From assembly GCA_050290225.1 (NCBI GenBank), contig JBNKHG010000075.1:8572-72571 (forward strand): 64,000 nt of DNA. Direction: 5' to 3'. A program made the translations under genes and the position numbers. Position 1 is the stretch's first letter. The number at the start of each line of letters is the position of its first letter. Positions 8,598-16,506 of this stretch are shown here, one piece after another. The notes beneath the pieces are model-generated. The model was not told where the DNA came from, made no database searches, and was given only the letters and a program-made list of their open reading frames with translations. This stretch comes from JBNKHG01 sp050290225. Its GTDB lineage: Bacteria > Pseudomonadota > Gammaproteobacteria > Pseudomonadales > Cellvibrionaceae.

Positions 8598-10391
8598 ATG
8601 TTAGAGACAATAGAAGGTCTGGCTAAGCCAACAATGGTCGAAAAGAGCGATGTGGTTTACTCAACTTGCGCCGATATCATTATTGAGTATTTGAAACAGC
8701 TCGGTATCGACACTGTTTTTGGTGTTCCCGGTGGTGCGATAGAACCCTTTTTAAATGCCCTGGCCCGTAGCGAACGCCAAGGGGGGCCGCGACTGGTGGT
8801 CGCCCGACACGAGGCAGGCGCGGCATTTATGGCCGACGGCTATTATCGCGAAACCGGTAAAATGGGTGTCGTCTGCAGCACGACGGGGCCCGGCGCCACC
8901 AATCTGCTCACCGGCGTCAGCTCGGCCAAGGTCGACGAGGTGCCGATGCTGGTCATTACGGCGCAAACGCCACTGCCCAAGTTTGGAAAAAAGGCGCTGC
9001 AGGAATCCAGTTGTACGGCCATCGACACCGTCGGCATGTTCCGTCACTGTACCCAGTTCAACACCCTGGTGTCGCACCACGAGCAGCTGGAAAGCAAACT
9101 GGTCTCGGCCATTATGGCGGCCCACCGTGTCCCCCATGGCCCCGCGCATATCAGCATTCCCTCCGACGTTTTACGCACCCCCGCCAAGGGCAGAGCCAAA
9201 ATCCATGCCGACCTGCTGGTACACGATTTTTCCATGCATGACGACTCGGCCATTAAAAAACTCTGCGAGAAACTCGCGCGCGTCGATACCATTGCCCTAT
9301 TTATCGGCAGCGGCGCCGGCAGGGCCAGTAAACAGATCATTGAATTTGCAGAGTTGACCGGTGCACCCTTTGTCACAGACCCCATGGGGAAATGTTGGGT
9401 CGATGAAACTCACCCTTTATACAGAGGTGTCTATGGCTTCGCCGGCCACGAAAGCGCCCACACGCTCTTCCAGACCGGTGAAGTGGATTTGATTATCGCT
9501 GTCGGTGCGGCGCTCAGCGAACTGGACACAGGAGGTTGGAAAAATGAACTGCTCAATACCAAACTGGTTCATATTGACTCCTCCGTGGAACATTTTACCC
9601 GTTCGCCGATGGCCAACCTCCATGTATTTGGCAATATCGATACCATCTTTGAGCACCTGATGCAGAATGTAAAAACCGCCCGCAGCTGGGGGCGAAAATG
9701 GAAGACCATCCCGGGCGCCAATCATGAAAGGAATGTTCTCGGCAGCTTTGTCACCTTGAACGAGCCGGAAAAGTGTCTTTCGGAGGCAAGCCCGGTAAAA
9801 CCACAGCGCCTGATGGCACACCTGTCGAAATTCCTCCCTGGGGAGACACGGGTGTTTGTCGATGCCGGTAACAGCTGGGCCTGGGCCACACACTACCTGA
9901 TCAGCGCCAACGGCCTCGGCAATTTTCGACTCGGCATGGGATTTGGCTCCATGACCTGGGCAATAGGCGCATCCATTGGATCCGCGATTGCCAATCGAGA
10001 GGCACCAACACTTTGCATCGTCGGTGACGGTTCCTACCTGATGAGCGCCCAGGAAATCACCGTTGCGGCACAACAAAACCTGCCAATGGTATTCCTGTTA
10101 CTAAATGATTCCGCCATGGGTATGGTGATGCACGGCCAGCGGCTCGGTAATCAGGAATCCATAGGCTGGCAACTCAATAACATTAACTATGCCGGGATGG
10201 CGCAAAATATGGGCATCGATGGAATTGTCATCGAAAGCCACGAAGAACTGCAAGCGCTCGACTTTGAACAGCAGTTCAGCAAGAGTGGCCCAACACTTGT
10301 AGATGTGCGCATTGATCGGGATGAAGTGCCGCCTATGGGAGATCGTATTAAGGGTTTGGCAGTTAATGGCTCGATCACACCGGGGGGGTAA
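8598..10391 (+). CDS. Thiamine-diphosphate-dependent enzyme (acetolactate synthase-like)
   Basis: 597 residues, the usual length for the AHAS/POX/decarboxylase family. The N-terminal PYR domain begins near residue 22 and has the activating Glu at residue 72 (ARHEAGAAFMADGYYR) and GPGATNLLTGV. The central Rossmann-like domain follows (FIGSGAG). The C-terminal PP domain has the metal/TPP motif GDGSYLMS starting near residue 475 and closing with LLLND. The family makes or cleaves C-C bonds through a thiamine-bound carbanion derived from a 2-oxo acid or acyl-CoA. It is not a clear biosynthetic acetolactate synthase: no small regulatory subunit follows, and the region after LLLND is divergent. It is the first gene of a same-strand set with two citrate-synthase-like genes, 69 bases before the first. 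The substrate is unknown; a 2-oxo acid decarboxylase, carboligase or acyl-CoA lyase are all possible. Confidence 0.85.
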   Translation: MLETIEGLAKPTMVEKSDVVYSTCADIIIEYLKQLGIDTVFGVPGGAIEPFLNALARSERQGGPRLVVARHEAGAAFMADGYYRETGKMGVVCSTTGPGATNLLTGVSSAKVDEVPMLVITAQTPLPKFGKKALQESSCTAIDTVGMFRHCTQFNTLVSHHEQLESKLVSAIMAAHRVPHGPAHISIPSDVLRTPAKGRAKIHADLLVHDFSMHDDSAIKKLCEKLARVDTIALFIGSGAGRASKQIIEFAELTGAPFVTDPMGKCWVDETHPLYRGVYGFAGHESAHTLFQTGEVDLIIAVGAALSELDTGGWKNELLNTKLVHIDSSVEHFTRSPMANLHVFGNIDTIFEHLMQNVKTARSWGRKWKTIPGANHERNVLGSFVTLNEPEKCLSEASPVKPQRLMAHLSKFLPGETRVFVDAGNSWAWATHYLISANGLGNFRLGMGFGSMTWAIGASIGSAIANREAPTLCIVGDGSYLMSAQEITVAAQQNLPMVFLLLNDSAMGMVMHGQRLGNQESIGWQLNNINYAGMAQNMGIDGIVIESHEELQALDFEQQFSKSGPTLVDVRIDRDEVPPMGDRIKGLAVNGSITPGG

Positions 10392-10460
10392 TAGGATCTA
10401 CCTGGCAGACGCTCCCCCTGGATTTCAAATCAGACAACAAAACTTTCATAGGCAAAACGC

Positions 10461-11264
10461 ATGTCTTCTCCATCTGCAACGGTACGCAGCCGTGGTGAGC
10501 AGTTTACACCCAAACTTGGCACTAAAATCACCGAGGAGATTGCTAGTGAGAGCAACCCATATCAGGCAAAGCAAGTTCGGATTCATGGATATGATCACGC
10601 TACTCTAACGGAGAAATGCGAACTATCCGATGTCATCTACCTCCTTTTTAAAGGTGAACTGCCTGACCCAAAAGAGCGCGAGCTTTTTCGCAAATTATGC
10701 GTCGCATTAATAAATCCTGGTCCCCGCCACCCAGCAACACAAGCCAGCATCACTGCAGGTGTTGGAAAAACAATGACCGTCAACATTCTACCCATAGCCC
10801 TGAGCATATTTGGCGGCAAGTTTGATGGCGCGTCCGAAGTTGAAGAGGCAATGCGTTACTTTCGTCGGAAAATCCGCACAAATGCAGCTGAACAGTTGAA
10901 CGAGTTTAACTCAGCAAATGCCCATACCATTCCTGGTTATGGAAAGCTGTATGGAAGCTATGACCCTTACGCGGAAAAACTGTTGATGCAGTTCACAGAG
11001 GATAAGTCCCTCAAAGTCCTACGCTGGTCAAAGGATCTCCATTTTCAATTAAAACAGCATGGAATTGGAATTCTAAGAAGTGGTCTCTGCGCTGCTACTT
11101 TAGCAGATCTGGGGTTTCAACCTAGACAAGGCAATGCCTTGCTGCAACTTTTTGCAGCTCCCGGGTTACTCGCTCACGGATTGGAATATTCAAATAAGCC
11201 ATTAACGAGCATGCTATTTGAACCCGATGAATGCTATGAAATTGAAGAAGACAATCCTTCCTGA
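10461..11264 (+). CDS. Citrate-synthase-fold protein 1, catalytic residues apparently lost
   Basis: 267 residues, shorter than citrate synthase (about 370-430) but near the length of proteins often labelled citryl-CoA lyase. Family landmarks are present: VRIHGYD (39-45), IYLLFKGELPD (59-69), an Ala/Gly-rich helix pair to about 124, a GYGKLYGSYDP loop (159-169) where citrate synthases have GFGHRVY or similar, and ADLGF followed by PGLLAHGLE. By alignment with the canonical motifs, the first active-site His is replaced by Phe121, the second by Lys162 and the catalytic Asp by Ser207. The usual citrate-type condensation or cleavage is therefore not expected. The gene follows the thiamine-diphosphate enzyme and precedes a second, paralogous gene by 41 bases, so a heteromeric complex is plausible. 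Base composition is visibly richer in A and T than in the flanking housekeeping genes. The fold assignment is fairly sure; the function is not known. Confidence 0.7.
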   Translation: MSSPSATVRSRGEQFTPKLGTKITEEIASESNPYQAKQVRIHGYDHATLTEKCELSDVIYLLFKGELPDPKERELFRKLCVALINPGPRHPATQASITAGVGKTMTVNILPIALSIFGGKFDGASEVEEAMRYFRRKIRTNAAEQLNEFNSANAHTIPGYGKLYGSYDPYAEKLLMQFTEDKSLKVLRWSKDLHFQLKQHGIGILRSGLCAATLADLGFQPRQGNALLQLFAAPGLLAHGLEYSNKPLTSMLFEPDECYEIEEDNPS

Positions 11265-11305
11265 AAGTAAAATCAAATACTCCGACCGAATGAGGGTACA
11301 TTACC

Positions 11306-12112
11306 TTGAGTTATAGACATTGGGATGACTACCGAGGAAAAATCAGAACTCGAAAGGGAGGATGGATAATTGGTCACGGAGTGCAAAGCCACGGCTACGA
11401 CCTATTGAATGATATTGTAGGCCACTATTCTTACATGCAAGTCATTGTATTAAATGCAACAGGCAGATTGCCCAATCGCGCTCTGTCTGATTGGATAGAG
11501 GCAGTGCACATATGTTTGAGTTGGCCAGATCCTCGAATTTGGTGCAACCGCATAGGTGCGCTCGGTGGAACAGCAAGAACCAGTGTGGCAACAGCTACAT
11601 GTGCGGGAGTTATGGCCTCTGACTCCCGTGCTTACGGAGGTCGAACACTGCTAGATGGCGTAAACTTTATTCAACGAGCAAAGTCTGAAATTGAATCCGA
11701 AGGTATAACCTGCAAAGATTTTGTTGATAGAGAGGTTCAAAAGCTAGGAGGAAAACCCTTTCTTATGGGCTACGCACGACCAGTGGCAAAAGGAGACGAA
11801 AGGATTCCAGCCATGGAGCGAGTTACTCGACAACTGGAATTTCCAATAGGGCCACATTTAACGCTGGCCTATGAAATCGAGAAGCAATTAAGTACTCAAT
11901 TTGACGAAACCATGAATATCAATGGTTACATGTCTGCCTTCCTATCCGACCAGGGCTTTAGTGCAGAAGAAGTTTTCCGGATTTTCTCAGTGCTCGTTTT
12001 CAGCGGTGTAAATGCCTGCTACGTCGATGCCGCTGACCGACCAGTAGGATCTTTCTCACCACTTAGAGTTGAGGATTTTGAATATACTGGTAGAAAACCC
12101 AGAGAACTTTGA
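11306..12112 (+). CDS. Citrate-synthase-fold protein 2, catalytic residues apparently lost
   Basis: 268 residues from a TTG start; the choice rests on GAGGG at 11292-11296, nine bases before it, and on the absence of a nearer ATG. It shares the HGYD motif (29-32), the LNATGRLPN segment in place of LLFKGELPD, and the overall layout with the preceding protein, so the two are diverged paralogues. The GYARPVAKGDERIP loop (155-168) aligns with GFGHPVYKGDPR of the family. Canonical active-site positions read Tyr110, Arg158 and Asn206 instead of His, His and Asp. The C-terminal part (NINGYMSAFLSDQGF and beyond) keeps the small-domain helix pattern. It is the last gene of the set; the downstream gene is on the other strand. 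Either the pair has a new chemistry, or it binds acyl-CoA or carboxylates as a non-catalytic partner of the thiamine-diphosphate enzyme. Confidence 0.65.
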   Translation: MSYRHWDDYRGKIRTRKGGWIIGHGVQSHGYDLLNDIVGHYSYMQVIVLNATGRLPNRALSDWIEAVHICLSWPDPRIWCNRIGALGGTARTSVATATCAGVMASDSRAYGGRTLLDGVNFIQRAKSEIESEGITCKDFVDREVQKLGGKPFLMGYARPVAKGDERIPAMERVTRQLEFPIGPHLTLAYEIEKQLSTQFDETMNINGYMSAFLSDQGFSAEEVFRIFSVLVFSGVNACYVDAADRPVGSFSPLRVEDFEYTGRKPREL

Positions 12113-12160
12113 GCCCGGATTCAAGGAAATTCCATTTATCCCATATTGAACACTCAACTT

Positions 12161-12904
12161 TTATGGTGCCAGGACAGCATATTTACCCAAAACTTTTCGA
12201 AGCTCTCCTGAACTTTTAAGTTCCTGTAAAATTCGATTGAATTCCTTTAAAAAAACTCTATTTTCTGGCGTATCGTGACAGACCATCGATGCGCCTTCAT
12301 TCCTCAATAATGCCAACTCTTCATGAAAGTGAGGCACGGGCAAGCCAAGATCTTCAGCAGCTAAAAGTACGTCAGGCGTAAAACTGACAATGGCATCCAG
12401 GCGACCGGCATTTAACATCTTCACTCGAATGGATTCATCCGAGGTTTTTTCAATATTGGCACTAATACCCGCAAGAAGTGTTTCGGGACTCAAACCATTG
12501 AGTATTGCTATACGTTTACCGTTTAGCTGATCCAGTCGGGTGATAACCGGTTTACTTTCATCCGTAAGTACCCGCAAACTAACCTGATCGATAGGATCGG
12601 ACATCACCAGATTGGCGTGTTCCGTCAATTTCGTATTTGCTATTACGGCATTGATAGTCGTAGGAAATAAACAGCTCCGAGCATCTGCCTTTAAGTAAAG
12701 TATTGAGCGCTTCAGTGGGCGGACCAGCACATTAAACCTGAGCCCTTTCTCGGCGAACTCATCCAAGAGCTTGTTATAGTGTTTTGTACCAGCTTCATCG
12801 AGACGGTAAGCCAAAGCAATTGCATAAACCTGAACAGGCCTGTTCTCGGCACAAGCGATTACGCTCACCAATGAGAAAATTAAACTCGCAAACCATATTC
12901 TCAT
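12161..12904 (-). CDS. Orphan periplasmic solute-binding-like protein (SBP family 3-type)
   Basis: 247 residues with a signal peptide (MRIWFASLIFSLVSVIACA, cleavage likely after residue 19). The body follows the two-lobe pattern of family 3 solute-binding proteins: an early beta-alpha region, the DQLNGKRIAILNG segment that opens the second lobe, MLNAGRLDAIVSFTPDVLLAAEDLG, and a last helix in LKEFNRILQELKSSGELRKVLGKY. No permease or ATPase gene is adjacent, so it is either an orphan binding protein feeding a distant ABC transporter or a periplasmic sensor partner. The GGDEF/EAL gene upstream on the other strand has an extracytoplasmic loop and could be such a partner, but this is speculation. 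The gene converges on the citrate-synthase-like pair, with 48 bases between. Confidence 0.65.
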   Translation of the reverse strand: MRIWFASLIFSLVSVIACAENRPVQVYAIALAYRLDEAGTKHYNKLLDEFAEKGLRFNVLVRPLKRSILYLKADARSCLFPTTINAVIANTKLTEHANLVMSDPIDQVSLRVLTDESKPVITRLDQLNGKRIAILNGLSPETLLAGISANIEKTSDESIRVKMLNAGRLDAIVSFTPDVLLAAEDLGLPVPHFHEELALLRNEGASMVCHDTPENRVFLKEFNRILQELKSSGELRKVLGKYAVLAP

Positions 12905-13405
12905 GTTAGGCCACGCTTACAATCTATATACATTGGAGAGCCAGTTGCTCCTATATTAAGGCAAACCTCAATGCCTGCACATTTTTTAGCCATTTTAATG
13001 ACAACCCCCTACAATCTGCACACCGAGTTAACCAATCAACCTCCAAGATACTGATTTCCAGTACTTCATGCCATTTCTCACTCAGATAATAGATACCATT
13101 TTAAGTGTTAAAGAGTAAGAAAGGGAAATTTGCGCCTTGACGAATGCACGCACATTTGCGATAACCCCCAACTATTCATTACGGAAAACACTTTTCCCTA
13201 TTTGGGTTCCTGGGATGAGGCTCAACCTCCTTGTATTTGGTGCCACTTGAGCCTTATCAAATATAACGAGCCATATTATCCATAATGATAATAGAGAAGA
13301 TAGATGCGAGAGACCACCACAGGCACTTAGCCCTCGCTCCCAACAGCCACTACTTACTTATTACTTACAATAAAGGCACTACTCAAGGAAGCTCTTCCCC
13401 CCGAT
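12905..13405. other. 501-base AT-rich gap without a recognised gene
   Basis: No convincing coding frame or RNA gene is seen. TATTATC (13274-13280) and GATAATA (13287-13293) form a 7-base inverted repeat with a 6-base loop. Promoters for the two divergent flanking genes must lie here but no clear -35/-10 pair stands out. Confidence 0.5.
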
Positions 13406-15829
13406 ATGAGCATAGAGTTTTTCAAACGCCTATCCTTTAAGCTGTTGCGCACCAGCATCGGATTGGCGCTGGCACTGGGAGTATTGGTGGCCATTGTCCA
13501 GATTTACCTGGATTTTCGTGTCCAGCGCAATGGGATTGTCCACAACGTCAACGAGATCTTCCGGGTCACCCACAACGCCGCCGGGCGCGCCGTGCACCTG
13601 CTGGACAACCGCCTGGCCGACGAAGTGGTCAAAGGCCTGCAACACTACACATTTCTCCTGCGCGCGGCTATTTACGACGACAATAATCGCTTAATGGCCA
13701 GTGTTTCCAGCCCTCCCACCCAATCCAATACGCTGTGGATAACCAGCCTTTTATCGGAAATCTCAAGCGTCCACACCTATGAACTGGTCTACAGCGACGG
13801 TACCTACGAAGGCAGGATCGAGCTGGAGCTCAATGTGGATGCCGCTCTCGCTCCCTTTTATAACCGGGCGGGGACGATTTTTGTCTCCGGTTTCCTGCGC
13901 AATATCAGCCTGGCTCTGGTTCTGATGCTGCTCTACCACGTCATCTTGACCCGTCCCCTGGTCATGATTGCAAGGCAGTTTTCCGCCATCAGTCCCCAGC
14001 GCTCCCGTGGGCGGCGCATTGACCATATTTATGGGCATGAAAAGGACGAGTTGGGCAGTATTGTCAACGCCGCCAATGATTTTATCGCCGAGCTGGAACA
14101 TAGCCAGATCGATCTCGAGCAGAGCGAAAAACAGCTGCGAATCATCCTCGACTCCAGTCCAAACCTTATCTTTGCCCTGAATCCCAGGGGAGAAATCATT
14201 TTCCTCAATGCCGCCACTGCCCAGTTTTATGGCTGTGAGTTTCAGAGTTTGATCAAAAAGAAATTCTCCAACATTCATCGCTACATCAGCGAAAGTGAAA
14301 CCGACCTGTTGCTGGAGAAATTCCAACGGGTGGAACGCAGTCACCACAAGAGCCTAAACAATGAACAACACCTGACAGACGCCGCCGGCCACACCTACGT
14401 CATGGACCTGTCCTTCGTGCCGTTTGAATTCTTTGACATGTCCTGTGTTTTGGTCATTGCCGCAGACATCTCCGACCGGGTGCAGGCGGAAGAGCGGATC
14501 GAGCATCTGGCTTACTTCGATACCCTGACCGGCCTCCCTAACCGCAATCTGCTCTACGACCGCCTCAATATGGATATCTCGCGGTCCCAGCGCAACAACA
14601 CCTACGGGGCTCTGTTTTTTATCGACCTGGATGATTTCAAGCGCATCAACGACACCATGGGCCACTCCATAGGCGATAGCGTGTTGCTGAGACTTTCCAA
14701 GATCATGAAGGAACAAATTCGACTGACCGACACCCTGGCGAGGCTCGGGGGCGACGAATTTACCCTGAGCTTACCTGACCTGTCCGGCGATCTGGAGATC
14801 GCCAGGCAGCAAGCCGGGGATTTCGCCCAACGCCTGCTGAGCAAGATCTGCGCGCCGATTACAGTGGAGAATAGCGAGTACGTTGTCAGCGCCAGTATCG
14901 GTATTGTTATTTACCCCGACTGTGCCGACGACACGGAAGCCCTGCTGCGATTCGCAGATACGGCCATGTACCAGGCAAAGGAAGCGGGTCGGAACTGCTA
15001 CTGCCTGTTCGAGGATGCCATGGCTGCCGAAGCCGACGAAGCCATGCGCCTGGAGTCGGAACTGCAGACCGCCATCAAGGAAGAGCAATTCACCTTTCAC
15101 CTGCAGCCCATTATCGACGCCGATAGCCAAAAGCTGGTCAGTGCCGAGGCCCTGGTGCGCTGGCGGCACCCGGACAGGGGCTTGGTGCCACCCTTTCACT
15201 TTATCGAGTTTCTGGAAAATTCAGGTATGGTTCACAAGGTGGACCAACTGGTGCTGCAGGGCGTGTGCGCATACCTGCAGCACCTTCGCCAGAGCGGCAG
15301 CCTGCCCCAGGGGTTTCGCATAGCTGTCAATGTCAGCGCCCGGGAGCTTCACCGGGCAGACTTTGTGCAACAGGTGGAAACAACCCTGCGACGCTACCAG
15401 GTACCCGGCAGTTGTATCGAACTTGAGATCACCGAAGGCGCGGCCCTGCAGCAACTGGATGAGGTGGTGCAGAAAATCCTGTCGTTGCAGCACCTGGGCA
15501 TCACCTTCGCCCTGGATGACTTTGGCACCGGCTACAGCTCGCTGAGTTACCTTAAACGCCTGCCCGTCAACAAAATCAAAATCGACAAATCCTTCATCAA
15601 AGACCTGACCTTAGACCCCATGGATGAAGCCCTGGTGGCCTCCATTATCGCCATTGCCAAGAACCTTAATCTCCAGGTAGTGGCGGAAGGAGTGGAAACC
15701 CGGGAACAGATGGAGTGGCTTAACCGGTATGGCAACCTGTCCTACCAGGGCTACCTGTTCGATAAACCACTCCCGGTCGAAACCTTCGACAGCATCTATA
15801 TGACAACAGAGGAACAGGTTGACAATTAA
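13406..15829 (+). CDS. Membrane-bound GGDEF/EAL c-di-GMP enzyme with PAS domain
   Basis: 807 residues. A membrane helix at about 13-33 and a second at about 166-186 enclose an extracytoplasmic sensor domain of roughly 130 residues. A HAMP-like linker, a PAS domain (about 245-370), a GGDEF domain with intact ARLGGDEF near residue 450, and an EAL domain with intact SAEALVRW near 580 follow. EAL metal and loop motifs are kept (NVSAREL, ELEITEG, DDFGTGYSS, KIDKSFI, EGVE). The protein can in principle both make and degrade c-di-GMP; many such tandem proteins act in only one direction. Substrate-inhibition site and dominant activity cannot be judged. The signal sensed outside the cytoplasm is unknown. 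It stands alone between a solute-binding-like gene and a DUF1820 gene. Confidence 0.92.
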   Translation: MSIEFFKRLSFKLLRTSIGLALALGVLVAIVQIYLDFRVQRNGIVHNVNEIFRVTHNAAGRAVHLLDNRLADEVVKGLQHYTFLLRAAIYDDNNRLMASVSSPPTQSNTLWITSLLSEISSVHTYELVYSDGTYEGRIELELNVDAALAPFYNRAGTIFVSGFLRNISLALVLMLLYHVILTRPLVMIARQFSAISPQRSRGRRIDHIYGHEKDELGSIVNAANDFIAELEHSQIDLEQSEKQLRIILDSSPNLIFALNPRGEIIFLNAATAQFYGCEFQSLIKKKFSNIHRYISESETDLLLEKFQRVERSHHKSLNNEQHLTDAAGHTYVMDLSFVPFEFFDMSCVLVIAADISDRVQAEERIEHLAYFDTLTGLPNRNLLYDRLNMDISRSQRNNTYGALFFIDLDDFKRINDTMGHSIGDSVLLRLSKIMKEQIRLTDTLARLGGDEFTLSLPDLSGDLEIARQQAGDFAQRLLSKICAPITVENSEYVVSASIGIVIYPDCADDTEALLRFADTAMYQAKEAGRNCYCLFEDAMAAEADEAMRLESELQTAIKEEQFTFHLQPIIDADSQKLVSAEALVRWRHPDRGLVPPFHFIEFLENSGMVHKVDQLVLQGVCAYLQHLRQSGSLPQGFRIAVNVSARELHRADFVQQVETTLRRYQVPGSCIELEITEGAALQQLDEVVQKILSLQHLGITFALDDFGTGYSSLSYLKRLPVNKIKIDKSFIKDLTLDPMDEALVASIIAIAKNLNLQVVAEGVETREQMEWLNRYGNLSYQGYLFDKPLPVETFDSIYMTTEEQVDN

Positions 15830-15883
15830 CGCCCATCGAGGCCTTTGGCCGGCCTCACGCCCATGAAAGTCAAAGAATCAGGA

Positions 15884-16222
15884 TCAGCTATCGGAATTGG
15901 AAGGGGGGACCATCCCCTGGAAGGGAAAGTGGGCGACCTTGTCGCCGGACTTAACATCGGTGACCTTGGCGGTACCCTCCTTCTCCACCTCATCAATGCG
16001 AATAATGCAATGCAGGGGAATATAGGAGCGTTTGACACCGGCAAACTCGCTCTTGAGTTTTTCCTCAGCTGGATCCACCAATAGCTGGGTGTGCTCGCCA
16101 AACACCAGCTCCTCGATTTCCACAAACCCGTACATTTCGCTCTGGTATATAGCCCGGGCAAAGACCTCATACACCTGCCCCTGGTTGTAGAAGATCACTT
16201 TAAACAGAGATTCGTCAGCCAT
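15884..16222 (-). CDS. DUF1820 family protein
   Basis: 112 residues from MADESLFKVIFYNQGQ; a longer frame to 16243 adds seven residues with no better ribosome site. The sequence shows a compact beta-rich protein (VYEVFARAIYQSEMYGFVEIEEL, HCIIRIDEVEKEGTAKV) matching the small gammaproteobacterial family DUF1820, whose role is unknown. It has no signal peptide and is probably cytoplasmic. It converges with the GGDEF/EAL gene and is transcribed away from miaB, a placement common in Pseudomonas-like genomes. Confidence 0.8.
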   Translation of the reverse strand: MADESLFKVIFYNQGQVYEVFARAIYQSEMYGFVEIEELVFGEHTQLLVDPAEEKLKSEFAGVKRSYIPLHCIIRIDEVEKEGTAKVTDVKSGDKVAHFPFQGMVPPSNSDS

Positions 16223-16432
16223 AAATATTCTCAATAAAATCAAGACGCACTATTGCTTTAATGCCCTACAAATCCGGCTCGCGTATCCCGCCTCCGGAAA
16301 ATTTGGCAGGGTTTGGCGAAAAGACCGCCAAGGTTAGCACAAAATGGGGGCGTACTCGGCATTTGCAAGCCCTTTAGCCGGTTTTTCCTCCCCTGCCGGC
16401 ACCAATCTATAGGCTTTGACTGCAGCTATCGC

Positions 16433-16438
16433 TATAAT
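16433..16438 (+). promoter_or_regulatory. Possible -10 box (TATAAT) before miaB
   Basis: A perfect TATAAT lies about 70 bases before the miaB ATG. A convincing -35 at the right distance is not seen (TTGACT at 16416 is only 11 bases away), so the promoter is tentative. Confidence 0.35.
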
Positions 16439-16506
16439 GCTCGGCCGCTTGGTGCTTGGCTAGTTTTTGAGCAGGCCCATATTAGAGAAAGTCACAGGAA
16501 AACCCT

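Noticed and set aside
8598..10391. Biosynthetic acetolactate synthase (ilvB/ilvI)
   Set aside because: No small subunit gene follows, the C-terminal region is divergent, and the neighbours are not branched-chain amino acid genes.
13274..13293. Possible Fur box (ATTATC / GATAAT)
   Set aside because: The half-sites face the wrong way and are spaced by six bases, unlike the NATWAT 6-1-6 layout; the gap is simply AT-rich.
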